Source of the DNA: Isoetes taiwanensis
Lineage: Eukaryota; Streptophyta; Lycopodiopsida; Isoetales; Isoetaceae
Direction: 5' to 3'
Assembly: GCA_021234155.1 (NCBI GenBank)
Contig: JAJEKV010000020.1
Coordinates: forward strand, 5,380,563-5,444,562
Length of the DNA: 64,000 bases
Below, one piece after another: positions 45,200 through 56,316 of this stretch; the stretch's first letter is position 1; every line of letters starts with the position of its first letter. The notes under the pieces are model-generated. The model ran no database searches and was not told where the DNA came from. It saw only the letters and a program-made list of their open reading frames with translations. Both the position numbers and the translations under genes were made by a program.

Positions 45200-46046
45200 T
45201 CTAAGTATGTAGTTATAGAAAGATTGTGTCTATTCTATGATCATCCCATAGTGCTTATGAGTGATTAGATATTGATGATAAAAAGGCCAAGCTTCGCTCG
45301 ATAGCAAGAGAGTATCCTAAAGTACTCTAATAGAATGTGATGCTTAAGCAAAGATAAATTGAATACAAGTAAGCAAGGCTGACGTAAAATCAGACATATA
45401 CTTCTTCCGTAACTTCCATCCCAATAAACCGCCATGTAATTGTTGAACCACGACTTGTATTTCTGAAAGATTCAGGCTGACTAATGGATTTCTGAAAAGT
45501 TGGCATACCCGCAGGTTTGAATTCCATCCTAGACCACCGTTGGTGAATCACAAAGAAAAATATGGCGGAGCTCAAACTCGGAGATTGGGTATGCCGGTGC
45601 AGCAGATGTAGGTGCAGATGTGATGACACTACTTATAGGGCCAGAATGCGTTGAAGAGCTCCATAAATGATTTCGACGAAAGACAAGAATGGAAATGAAA
45701 ATGTAAAACACCCAGAAGCTACAAACAAAATGGGACATTTCAACCAAGTCCGGCAATAGATTAGGCCCAAAGGGAATTTTGCACAAAATTTGACCCTTGA
45801 AAGCCACAAATGAAAACGAGCTTACGCGGAATCCGTCCCTGGAGCAGACATCAGTCGACGACAGGCTTGGAGCCTGAGAGATCTGCCGACCACATCCCCA
45901 CCCTCCGCCAAGCTCGTGTGAAATCTAAGCCGTCTAAGTGTATTGAGGGGTCCCTCAAATCCCAAAAGTCCACAGCCGTCCACAAGGGATATGCCACAAG
46001 ATTCTTCAATCGCGGCCCTCTATGCGTCTTGCCCCATACTCCCCAA
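45200..46046. other. Non-coding, nothing recognised
   Basis: No gene recognised. Frames on either strand between 45,400 and 46,046 are short and have no domain. Confidence 0.35.
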
Positions 46047-46080
46047 GGGTTGCCCTACGGGCAACCCAATAAAAAAATGA
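46047..46080. repeat. GGGTTGCCC-type hairpin with A-rich tail, copy 2
   Basis: Perfect 9-bp arms, GGGTTGCCC and GGGCAACCC, around a TAC loop (46,047-46,067), preceded by CCCCAA and followed by AATAAAAAAA. It matches the arrangement at 30,848. Confidence 0.75.
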
Positions 46081-46375
46081 AAAATTGTCCCCGTGTTCTT
46101 CCCCTGCAAGCAATCTTTCTTTCCTGCTCCACAAGCAATTTTCACAACCCTTTCTCCCTCCTCAAGCAACCTCTTGGATGGCTCAACCAGCCGCCAGAGC
46201 ACCATGGGATCGATCAGGTATTGCTAGGCCGTTGTTGGAAACTTGGCTTTGAAGCAAACTTGGCTCCTGTTCTTCAGCGACTATATGATGAGACTGTATT
46301 TTGTGTATATTCAATTCTTCAGCGCCCAGCGCCCATCTCATTCATCGTAGAGAGAATGAGATCAGAGAATGATGC

Positions 46376-47203
46376 TTGGAAGCAGGGTTTGCGAAAGCAG
46401 GATTCCAAAAGCAGATACGGACTTGGGCCAGAATTGCTAATGCTATTCCATTGCAGTTGTCTTCTCAAGTCAATCGTGTTTGGAAGTCGCATAGTGGACT
46501 TGATGCATCTCAGTTTGTAGCATCGACTTATGGGCTTCTAGCGCTTCAGGACACGTTGCCGCCTTCGGATAAGTGGTTGCTTAAGCTTCCAGGGAGTAAG
46601 TGGCCCGCCATGTGGAAGTGGGCGTGGAATACATTGCCTCCTCCTAAAATCCGTACCCTTTTGTGGTAGATCTTGCACCGTAGCCTCAGGGTGAATGTCC
46701 GAGTCCACAGGTTCAAGCCTCAGGTAGCGGAAACATGCCCTCTATGTGGGAGGCGTCGAGAGACCATTGAGCACTGCTTTGTCCTATGCACAGAGGTAGG
46801 GGCAGCTTGGTCCTGGGTGAGAGCCCTCTTTGGGTCTTCACTGTGCAGTCAGAAGATTCTCTTGGGAGTCTTTCCTAGCAGTTGGCCAGTGGCCAAGCAG
46901 CAGGCGTTTCATTTATGCAGAGCTTGGCTTCTGTGGTTGATTTGGAAAAGACGGAGAGCGAAGGTCTTTCAGAATGCAGTGCTTAGCCCTTTTCGGTTGG
47001 TTCCGATCTTGAGGCATAAGTTGTGGCAGGCTTACCAAGTCTCAAGTTTGTCTGGCGCAGTTAAGCGGGAAATTTGGTCAACATTCATACAGATTGTGAA
47101 TCATGATGGGCACTTCATTTCTTAGCATCACACTTATCATTGTACTTGATCGCATTCTAGTGGTTTAATATATTCTTATATTCTTCAAAAAAAAAAAAAA
47201 AAG
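46376..47203 (+). mobile_element. LINE-D, 3' fragment with zinc domain and poly-A
   Basis: The frame reads FVASTYGLLALQD, LPGSKWPAMWKWAWNTLPPP and KIRTLLW, then a TAG (46,667-46,669) where a second Trp is usual. It continues in the same frame with ILHRSLRVNVRVHRF, CPLCGRRRETIEHCFVLC (zf-RVT cluster) and WLLWLIWKRRRAKVFQNA, ending at 47,125. The poly-A tail is at about 47,186-47,203. This is the C-terminal end of an L1-type ORF2, most like LINE-C. The reverse transcriptase and endonuclease are absent (5' truncation). Its 5' limit is uncertain and may reach 46,180. Confidence 0.75.
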
Positions 47204-48314
47204 CGGATCCCTGTTTTACAGGTTACTATTGCCTGGGCGATTTGTAGAAACCCCAAGGGTTTACTCTGTAGTTGCAAATGGCGATTAACAGAGGTAAGGT
47301 CTTTTTTCATAAGGCCAAGAGCACATGCATCAAAAAATGCCCCTGTTTTTGCTTCCTCTTGCTCAATCTTTTGTATTGATTTGCTCTTTCCAGAGCACAT
47401 GGATCCCACACCGAAAGGCCTGCAAGATCACGTGGATCCACTGAACCATTCATGCGATTTAAAGGGGTTTCTGTCGTGTTTCAAAAAAATCTCTTAGGAG
47501 GAGCGAAGAGGTCGATCTAGCTCGGTAAGCAGCAATGGGAAGCAAAGGATCCAAGTCAGGGTCCACCAAGGATGAAGGTTTTCTGAGAGAAGCCCCGTCA
47601 GGTGCTTGGCCATATCTTATACGAACTTGATGCTAACCAAGAGAAAGGGGAACCTCTATTTGAGCAGAGTTATCTCGGAATGGCTGTTTTGGTGGGCGAT
47701 GTTGAAATAGGGATCATTTCTATTTCTAGTCAGTGTGTTACATTTGCCCACCCTAAGTTTTTCCATGTTTCTGCAAATCGGCCCCTTCTTTCCGCCAGAG
47801 CAAATTTATTTTGCCCAAATTTATTTTGGCAGAGCAAATTGTTGTTGAGGGATCGCAAGACAGTGCTTCTGCCTCAGCACCACAAAAATCCCAAGGCTCT
47901 GCTGTAACTCAAGCTCTGAGCCGATAGATTACTCCTATTTCGGCGTTTGGTATGTGATTTTTTCTGAGTTTTTGTTCGTATTTCGTTTAGATTTGCTCTT
48001 TTGTTCTGGATTGATGGGAAGGTCTTAAAGATTTTTATTTTTGTATTTTTCTTGTGTTAAAATGCTTTGTTTTCCGAATTGATGGATTGCTGGGAAGATT
48101 GGAAGTTCTGCTTTGAGGGCTTTTGTTTAAATATCAAGATCTGAACCAGTAAATTGAGAAGTTGTGATGGTTTTTTATGTTTGAAATTGAATCTGCAGAC
48201 TTGAATAGTAAATTGAAAAGTTTTGATTTTTTATGTTGTTCTGAATTGGATATGCTAGAAACAGTAAATTGAAAAGTTTCTGGTTTTTTATGATGTTCTG
48301 CATTGAATCTACAG
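47204..48314. other. Promoter/5' region of the Hsp20 relic, or unrelated
   Basis: A 31-codon ATG frame at 47,534-47,629 begins MGSKGSKSGSTKDEGF, a sequence of the kind that can be N-myristoylated, then stops. A second frame from 47,599 (LGHILYELDANQEKGEPLFE and onward) continues to 47,907. I recognise neither. Most of 47,930-48,310 looks like intron, ending in a good acceptor (TCTACAG) before the Hsp20-like exon. Confidence 0.3.
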
Positions 48315-48713
48315 ACTTGTGGGATTCGTTCTTTCCTGCGACGAGGCCGATGCAACAGATGCTAGCTTTTGTAGAAAATATATTCGAAGAAACAGGTTTA
48401 AAAAGGATGGCAAGGACCAGAGCTCCATGGGACTTAGTAGAGGCAGATGATGTATACAGGATGAGGGTGGAGTTTAAACAAAGAAGAATTGCATGTGTAC
48501 CTTGAGGAAGATGCCCTTGTTATAAAAGGAGAACATAGTGAGGAGAAGACCTCATAGTCCTTCAAAAGCTTTGGAAGCTATGAAACTAGAGTTGCTTTGC
48601 CTAATAATGTAAAACGAGAGGAAATTAAAGCAGAATTGAAGGATGGAGTTTTGTACGTTACCATTCCTAAGCAAGCCAAGGAAACTAAGATGCAGAAGAT
48701 TGAAGTTCTTTAA
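48315..48713 (+). pseudogene. Organellar small heat-shock protein (Hsp20) second exon
   Basis: The exon reads DLWDSFFPATRPMQQML, then RAPWDLVEADDVYRMRVEF. After a one-base frame change near 48,475 it continues KEELHVYLEEDALVIKGEH, SFGSYETRVALPNNVKREEI and KAELKDGVLYVTIPK, ending with TAA at 48,711-48,713. The alpha-crystallin domain with its GVLxVxIP strand, and the RAPWD segment before it, match chloroplast or mitochondrial sHSPs, whose genes usually have one intron at this point. These chaperones hold unfolding proteins during heat. An in-frame TAG at 48,555-48,557 and the frame change make it a pseudogene. Confidence 0.75.
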
Positions 48714-48826
48714 AGATATACTCTCTGGCTATCACAATTTTGAGGAATGTGTTAGAAGATTGAAGTTCTTTAAAGATATACTTTAAAGATATACTCTCTG
48801 GCTATCACAATTTTGAGGAATGTGTT
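48693..48826. repeat. Tandem duplication across the Hsp20 stop
   Basis: The last codons and 3' flank of the Hsp20 relic (AGAAGATTGAAGTTCTTTAA and onward, about 59 bp) are repeated directly downstream, with an extra internal 17-bp repeat (TTTAAAGATATAC) in the second copy. Confidence 0.85.
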
Positions 48827-49029
48827 AGAGGTTCTGATGGATGGTTTTTTTTTTTTTTTTGTATTAGTGAGGTAGTTCAATAAAAATATGTTTTTTGTGC
48901 CTGCGTGCATATGTGGTGTCAAATGCATATGCGGATCCTTCTTTAAAATACATTCCCAATTACTTGCCCACAATTACTTGGGCCATTGAAAATTAATTTA
49001 TGGACACAATAAAATTCAAATAAGAGGTT

Positions 49030-49125
49030 TTGCAACAGGGGCAATTGTATACGGCCTTTACTCGTGTACAGGATGTCTTGATGATACTCTCCCCAGAGAA
49101 TACGACCTTTTTAGCATGCATACAC
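49030..49125 (+). pseudogene. Possible Pif1/Helitron helicase C-terminal fragment
   Basis: A short frame reads QQGQLYTAFTRVQDVLMILS. The expected end of plant Pif1-like and Helitron helicases is HGQLYVALSRV followed by a hydrophobic strand, so the match is suggestive. It is only about 30 codons and is followed directly by the GC-rich hairpin repeat. Confidence 0.3.
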
Positions 49126-49183
49126 GAGTTGGGGAAGAGAAACGTTCACGGCGGCCTTGGCCGCCGCGATAAGTTTCTTGTAC
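49126..49183 (+). repeat. GC-rich hairpin repeat, copy 3
   Basis: The stem CGGCGGC (49,149-49,155) pairs with GCCGCCG (49,160-49,166) around CTTG, with one A-C mismatch below it. About 90% identical to 5,009-5,066 over 58 bp, then unrelated. Confidence 0.65.
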
Positions 49184-50980
49184 AAGTTATTGACATTGTT
49201 TGGATGGGATATACCAAACCCTATGGTATGACATAGCAGGCTCTGGCAATTTGGGCTAATAGAATATTTTGCAGAGATGATGTTTTCAACTATCATCTTA
49301 ATACGGGCAAATGCTTGATAACATGCGTGATAGTTTGATATCATGTATATATATAACGGTGGTTATGATGTTAGATGCAGAAATATGAAAATCACTACAA
49401 TATTTGCTCGGTCAAGGTTATGTAGTTGTGACTAATAGCGCATGAGGAATTATGATAGCTACCCATCTTCGTAGATATGTTATGACATAGTAAAGGCAGA
49501 CAGTCGCCAGACATTTGTTCAAAATTGCAAGGTTATTTGGTGACTAAAGCACCTAATGCGCATAATGGGCTTGGTTCCAGAATTTAGAATTAAGCTGGAA
49601 TAGAACTATGGACTCTTGTGTAGATTTACCCCGTGAGGGCACCTGGTATATTCCAAGCAGTGTTCGCTTAGGTTGGGGATTTTTATCTCTACAAACTTTC
49701 ACAGAGAATATTCAATAATAAAGTAGCAAGCAATTGTTGTGGTTTCTTGTATCTATGTTCAAGTGCGACCTTGATAAGACCCATTACACCTTTTTTGTCA
49801 GATCATTAATTGGTTTACCTTCTTTTGCCTTGTCCGGACATTATCCGGCATCCTTAAAACTATTTTAACCATCATGGCATTATTTTATTGACCATTGGGA
49901 AATGGTTATTCGAAAGTTTTGAAGCCGTGGCCATTGTCGTCTAGGCAGATTGCATTACTTATTTTAGGGATCGCATATGCAATTAGGCCAATAAATGCTA
50001 TCATATGGATGTATCTTGGCATGCTTCATCTCTTTAAGTATAAAGACAATTTGAAATTTGCTATTGTTGAGGTGGTCCCCACCCCATCATGTAAATTTAT
50101 CCTTTTTCTGGAATAATGACTTTGGATTTTTAGCTTTGAGTTAGAAATTAGTGTTTATGAAATCTCATCTCATATGGTACACTTTTCTTATTTTTTGAAA
50201 GGTCAATTTCTATTTAGTATGAGTTTCTCTTGTCTATTTCGCTAAAGCATTAGCAATATCCTATCTATCTTTTGTAGGTTGGCGACTTTGGAGTTTACAT
50301 ACCTGGTGGACCGATGGATGTATGGGAAATGGGTGCTTGTACTTGTCAAATTTATTCAGTAGTTTAATGTGCTCTCATGAGGCGCCATTTTCAATTTTAG
50401 GCATATGGTGGTCACAAGAAAAGATAGTATCAAAGTGTCATTGCATGGGTCATTTCCTCGCTCTTTTTCCTTTTCTTATCCGTGTTGTTTAAGGGTGCCC
50501 CTCTTTTGCTGTGATGATGTGCTTTTCATATTAAGTGTTTTAGGGTACATGTAGAATTTCAACTGCAACAAGTAGATTGAATACAAGTAGATTGAATATT
50601 TGTTGTTAGACTATTGTCGTTTGATCGGCACAAATGAGGGACCATAGTAGGTTGCTAGTCAAATCACAATAAATAGTATCACATGTCTACGCTCTAATAT
50701 ATTGCAACTAAAAAATTCTTTCGCCAAACTTATGGTGGTCCACATTCTTTCATTCAAATGGTATCACATGTGTACATTCTAAAATATTATTTGTTGGGCA
50801 AAGTTTCTGCTGCAGTGGACCCTGAAGCATTGTGGCTTGTAAATATAGCAGCTCATGTTTTTTTGGCGGCATCCAAAGCTACATGAACATGGATAAGAAT
50901 GGAAAGTTTTAAAAGAATCAAAGCCACACGAATAGGGCTAAGAATAGAATAGAATAGAACATAAGGATTTTTATAGCCAA
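49184..50980. other. Non-coding, upstream of the UGT gene
   Basis: Long AT-rich stretch with no recognisable gene. The last few hundred bases are the UGT upstream region. Confidence 0.4.
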
Positions 50981-50990
50981 CTCTTCAAGT

Positions 50991-50997
50991 TTATATA
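50991..50997 (+). promoter_or_regulatory. TATA box of the UGT gene
   Basis: TTATATAAG sits about 40 bp before the UGT start codon, which implies a very short 5' leader of perhaps 10-20 nt. Position and context suit a core promoter; no other regulatory motif is obvious. Confidence 0.5.
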
Positions 50998-51036
50998 AGT
51001 ACAGAAGAGAACGAAGAGCAGAATACATAAACAGCA

Positions 51037-52598
51037 ATGGCGCCTAACTCCAAGGTTCACATTCTTGCCATTCCATTTCCAAATCAGGGAAATCTGAATG
51101 CTATGATGCATCTCTGCAAATATCTTGCAAATCAAGGCTTTACCATCACTCTTGCAACAATAGAAAGCATCCATCATAATATGAAGACCTTGTGGTCTCC
51201 AAAATCAGAGCACGACATACGCCTCCATCCTCTTGCATTCAACTGGCGCCCTCTTCCTACCGGATCTGATCATCATGTTTTTGACAATTTGGCGTCTTAT
51301 TTCAATGCAATGCTGGAGGAATCCTTCCAGAAGCAGCTGGAGGATCTGGTAACAAAATTGAGTCCCAAAGTCTCCCTTATTCTCTCAGACTATTTTATGT
51401 CTGTTACACAAAAAGTGGCAGCAAAGTGCAAAGTAGAGCGAGTGTTACTCTGGTCTGGGTCTGCAGCCTGGAGCTTGGTTGAATATCATGCCCCTTTGAT
51501 CCATGAAAATGGGGATCTTCCATCTAAAGGTAATTTTCACTTTGTGAATTTGTATTTGTTAACTCTGGCTTTGTATTTGATATTTTGTATTTGGTCCTAA
51601 AATTTGTATTTGATATTTAGTATTTTGTATTTTGTATTTGGTATTTGGTATTTGGTATTTTATATTTGGTTTTTGGTGCTAAAATTTGAAGTTTTCATAC
51701 AGGAGATGACGGTCTCATTTCTTACATCCCCGGCATAGAACATCTATATGCCAAAGATCTGCCTATATATTATCGTGTAGCAGATCATGCCTTCATAGAA
51801 ACCATACTCAATAGATCTCCAACGGTCAAAGACGCATCTTGGGTTCTTGTTAATTCTGTCTACGACTTGGAATCCAAAACATTTGATTTTATGAGAAGTG
51901 AAATTGGTGACAACTATGTTGCAGTAGGTCCTTTGTTACATCTTGACCAACATGACGATGGTAAGATCGGAGTTACTCTGAGGCCTGAATGTGACCAGTC
52001 TTTGAAATGGCTAGATGCACACAAGCCTAATTCTGTGCTATACATATCATTTGGTGGTATACATAGTTTGACTGATCTAGAGAGCCAGGAAATATGTGCA
52101 GGATTGGAAGCTTGTGGCGTGCCATTTTTGTGGGCTACAGATGAAGATAATCAGGCATGTGAAGTTTATAGAAATTTTAGCAAGAAAATGGAACACAAGG
52201 GGAAGCTTACTTCATGGGTTGCCCAGCCAAAGGTGCTTGCTCATCCTTCCATTGGTGCATATTTAACTAAAGGCGGTTGGAACTCCATATTGGAGAGTAT
52301 TTATGCAGGTGTGCCTCTCGTAGTTTGGCCTTTCCATGTTGAGCAAAACTTAAATGCTAAGCTTGTTTGTGAGGACTGGGAAATTGGGCTAAGATTAAAG
52401 GAGAAACCCCACCAAGAGTTGGGAAGAAGTTTGGAGAGAGCAGTGAATGAAATTATGGGGGAAGAGGGAAAGAAACTGAGAGAAAATGTGAAGCTACTTC
52501 AAATGAAAGCCAAAGAGAGCATCACTGAAAAGGAAGGGGGCTCCTCTTCCCTAGCTAATATACATAAGTTTGTGGAGTATTTAGAGAATCTTGTGTAG
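51037..52598 (+). CDS. Family-1 UDP-glycosyltransferase (UGT), two exons
   Basis: Exon 1 is 51,037-51,529 and exon 2 is 51,703-52,598. The intron starts AAAG|GTAATT and ends CATACAG|GAG, phase 1, giving 462 residues, a normal UGT length. Plant UGTs move a sugar from a UDP-sugar to small molecules in the cytosol. The PSPG box is exactly 44 residues (336-379), from WVAQPKVLAH to WPFHVEQ, with the sugar-contacting Glu378-Gln379 kept. Two key residues are altered. The catalytic His of the N-terminal QGH motif is Asn19 (PFPNQGNL). The phosphate-binding His of THCGWNS is Lys354 (LTKGGWNS). Asp118, likely the partner Asp, is present. The intact frame, good splice sites and TATA box argue for a functional gene, but activity as an ordinary O-glucosyltransferase is doubtful. 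The acceptor cannot be predicted. Confidence 0.9.
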
Positions 52599-52820
52599 AA
52601 AGCTATAAAGAGCTGCTAGGATGACGACTCCTCCCTATCTAATATGCATAACTTTGTTCCTTAGACTATTTATTTTTTTTAACTATTTAAAAATCTAGTA
52701 TAGAGCCTTATGTACACATGCATATACTTATACATGTGTCTTGTTATTTATGTTCTACGTGAAGCTGGTGAAGCTGATATGTAGTACTAGAGCATTGTAT
52801 AGGAATAAGACGTGGTCAAA

Positions 52821-52925
52821 CTCCTCCCTAGCTAATATACATAAGTTTGTTGAGTATTTAGGAGATCTTGTGTAGAAAGCCATAAAGAGCTGCTAAGACA
52901 ACAACACATCCCTATCTAATATAAT
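52821..52925 (+). pseudogene. Duplicated 3' tail of the UGT gene
   Basis: This segment repeats the last codons, stop and early 3' UTR of the UGT (compare 52,541-52,645) at about 85% identity, including LANIHKFVEYL-like codons and TGTAGAAAGC. Nothing else of a second UGT remains. It points to a former tandem copy removed by unequal exchange, or to a local duplication. Confidence 0.75.
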
Positions 52926-52959
52926 CTGAATATATATAATTCAATTTTCAGTTTTTTTC

Positions 52960-53078
52960 TTTTCTTCTTTCTTCTTTCTTCTTTCTTCTTTCTTCTTTCT
53001 TCTTTCTTCTTTCTTCTTTCTTCTTTCTTCTTTCTTCTTTCTTCTTTCTTCTTTCTTCTTTCTTCTTTCTTCTTTCTT
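52960..53078. repeat. Heptanucleotide microsatellite (TTTCTTC)n
   Basis: About 17 uninterrupted copies of TTTCTTC. It follows the UGT tail copy. It is pure enough to be recent and length-variable. Confidence 0.95.
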
Positions 53079-53913
53079 TAAGCTGTTGTATCTATCATCA
53101 AAGTAATCTTCTTATTTAGCCTTTCAACAACATTCCAACCAGCTTGTAGACCTTCTAATAGAGGCTTAATCCTAACATTTGAATCACTTATATCTTATCG
53201 CAGTAACTATGGAAAGATACAAGGTTTCTTGATCCAAAGAAAGCCTATTACTCCAAAGAAAGCTTAAAAGAGCTAAAACTAAATTAGATTATATAAGCTA
53301 TTACTCATTAAGATCTTTTATGCAATAGAGGAAACCTATTTTTGAGCGCTTTCCATACCACTTGATTTGCCTTGCTCCCTTGCATTGCTAAATTTGCTCC
53401 CTGAGTTAGCCTTTCCAAACTTTCATGGAGGAAAGTTACCAGCATTAGGAGTCTTTTATTTTTTGCCAGGAATTCTTTCGTATACACCTCTGGGCATTGT
53501 GAAGACTCTTTGTATCAGTAGCAAGCAATCGTCTTCAAAATGGGTCGAGATGCAAGCCGCTTCTAGCCTCCAGAAAACTAGATATCTACAAGCTTTCCCC
53601 CTTAGACTATAAGTGTCGTAGTCAAAGGAAAGTATCATACCAGCCATCTTGTTTTAATGTTGTCATCTATTACAGCAGTGATATATTAAGGCTTATCTTC
53701 TAGCCCTAAATGTAGCCTCCATCTCGATTCATGCAAAATTTAATTATCTAGTGTTTTATTTAATACTACGAAATGCAATCATGCATTTAAGTAATGTACA
53801 TTTGCTTTAGAAGACAACCAAGTATATTTATCTACCTATGCAACAAATATATATAATAAACCGAATTTACCTCAACTTGTATTGACACAATGTAATCACA
53901 TCTTAGTCAACAA
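53079..53913. other. Non-coding, nothing recognised
   Basis: Short frames around 53,367-53,647 show no domain. Confidence 0.35.
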
Positions 53914-53945
53914 CTAGAAACGTGTGCCCGGCAATGCCGAGCATT
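53914..53945 (-). mobile_element. Helitron 3' terminus
   Basis: On the minus strand the sequence reads a hairpin GCTCGGCATTGCCGGGC, then ACACGTTT and CTAG, and the next base is T. A GC-rich hairpin about 10 nt before a terminal CTRR, inserted in front of a T, is the defining 3' end of Helitrons. The element body would extend rightward. I do not find its 5' TC end. Confidence 0.6.
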
Positions 53946-54170
53946 AGTTGTGGACGTGTGGAATGGGTAATTACTCTAGTTTATAGGTGGAATAAAAATG
54001 TAAACGTTATCATTGTTGTAGATGTAATGGAGTATCACTGTGAAGGTTTTGGGGGGGCATTAGTTATGGACGCGTGGATTGGGTAATTACTATAGTTTAT
54101 AGGTGGAATAAGAATGTAAATGTTATCGTTGTTGTAGACGTAATGGAGTATCACCATGAAGGTTTTGGGG
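53945..54170. repeat. Tandem duplication of about 112 bp next to the Helitron end
   Basis: The unit GCATTAGTTGTGGACGTGTG... at 53,941-54,056 is repeated at 54,057-54,170 with about 92% identity. The second copy lacks the hairpin. Confidence 0.8.
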
Positions 54171-56316
54171 TCCAGGAATTTTTAGCCATGGGCTCGTGGA
54201 ATGGGTAGGAAGAACAAAAAGCATAGCATGTGCAACTTCGAAACATGTACACATTTATCTCTAATGTTGAGAAAGAGAAGGAGATTCCCCTTATCTTATC
54301 TCCAGGGGATGTCCCTTATCTCCAATGAAAAGAGATGTCTCTTAATAAGTCGCTTGGAAAAATTGCACCCTTTGATGATTTAAGAATCTATAATAATTTA
54401 ATGCTATACCACAATAATTTAATGCTAATTTAATGCCAATTAATAATGCAAACTCTTCTCTTCTTGTCAAAAACCACATGTCGCATAGCAACAAATTGAG
54501 ACCCAAGGATATTACTTCCACAGAAGCCACATAACTATGCAATTTTTTAACCTTCCAAGATGGCCGTTGATCAGATATGCATCAAATAGATGGAACAATT
54601 GCAACATTGAAATTCTAAATGTGCAAGCTTTCTTCAAATTCTTTCTTTGTCATGACTCTTCAAGTTCCTCCTTTGTCATGACTCTATAGTGGCGTGTGTA
54701 TGTTTAGTCTAATTGAGATGGTAAAAAGCTAAAAATATTGCAAATGTTGCCATCTTAAGAGCAAGAATTGGATTGTTTTCTATATTCCATTAAGATAGCA
54801 TTTGACATAAAATGATTGCACATTAGAATACTGGTAGAAACATATATTTGATGAGAAACTTGAATGTGAAATAAAAAACCTAAGTTATCTTTGCTTTTAT
54901 CTCTTCAACATAATCATATAGCAACTATGAAAGATGTAATTCCTATTGCAACTTTCCACTTGGGTTGTTTTTGCTAGCGAGGTACAGAATAATAATCCAC
55001 CATAGCGAAGAAGAGCTCAATGGACATCATTTACTACCATGTTTTATGGCGATACTTAAATAATTTTTCTTTGCTCCGAGTTGCAAAGAAGCGTGGCAGT
55101 CTCATGTAAGGAGTCTTTTCTGCAGGAAGTTATGCATTGTGAAGCTGTCAGTGTCTTTGCTTTCACATGAATGCTCAAGCATTTACCGGAAAAGCCAAAA
55201 GGGCAATGCAGAATGCAATAAGAAAATGAAAGCCACCACATCTATCGTTATCTACCAAATCTGTTAGGTGCGAACTGCATGTGGAGTCTTGCTTTTCACA
55301 TTTATATAGCCTCAAGAAGAAACACAGTTAATTAATCCTAGTTATGACTAACTTGGGCACTGGAATTTAGAGCCTTTACTGGAATTTAGAGCCTTTACAA
55401 CTTTAACAGACTTGCATTGGAGATACAAACAATTAAAGCAATAATACTCTAGCAGTGGATGGCTCTAGTAGTGCAAGCTCTATAGGGAAATGTATGCCTT
55501 AATGTCCCATCTGCTCTACATCTTCCTTGCACAAAAGCAAAAATAAAAGAAGACTCCTCTCAAATAGAAGCACTACCAGTTCATATAAAAACTGGAGGAG
55601 AAGCACAGTCAATGGTGTAATGTCCTCTCTGCTCCACGTCTTGTAGATACCTCCAAAACACTATATAGAAACAAACATTCAACCATTAGGAACAAAATCT
55701 CTGACCAGGCAATAGCATAGTATACTCCAGACTTTAAAGCATAGTAGCTCTAAGAGATAATCAGAAAGGTTGGAATGAAAAGAAATTTAGAAAAGACATT
55801 ACCTACATGTCTCCTTGGGAGCTAACGATTTCATGTCCTTTTGTCAGCGCAGCATTGAAATAGCTCAGTTCCAGTGCGAGATCCTTGCAGTATTTGTACT
55901 AACCATCACCATCAGTGCGGCCTCAGGTCGATGGATGCAATTTCTCCCAAGACAGCCATATGATTAAGCAACTCAGAACCAAATTGGTCATTACCAAAGT
56001 AGGTAGCACAGGGATGGCTTCATATATGCTCTGCTCCAATCCTTGCTCCAAAAGGGGTTGGGCCATCATTCATGGCTATATCACTTTGTGCTTTGTGCAC
56101 ACTTTGAAGATTAGTTGTGAATCCTAGAAGATCTAAATAAAAGTGTCCATGGATACACGAAGAAAGGTTATAAAGATTGTTTATAAATGAAAGATTGTTT
56201 ATGGCACTGTGTATGCATCACACAATTTCAAGAGACGCAATTCCTGCCAATAAGTGAGTCAATTCAAAAAATGTTTGTCGTGGCCTCTTTACTGTCTCAG
56301 TTTCCTAAATTCAGGG
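54171..56316. other. Non-coding, nothing recognised
   Basis: No gene, RNA or structured repeat that I can support. A short duplication (GGAATTTAGAGCCTTTAC) lies at 55,362-55,399. Confidence 0.35.

Noticed and set aside
49126-49183. GC-rich hairpin repeat as part of a coding sequence
   Set aside because: The frame GGLGRRDKFLV is open in two copies, but the copy at 2,541 changes both stem arms in a way that destroys the peptide and keeps the hairpin.
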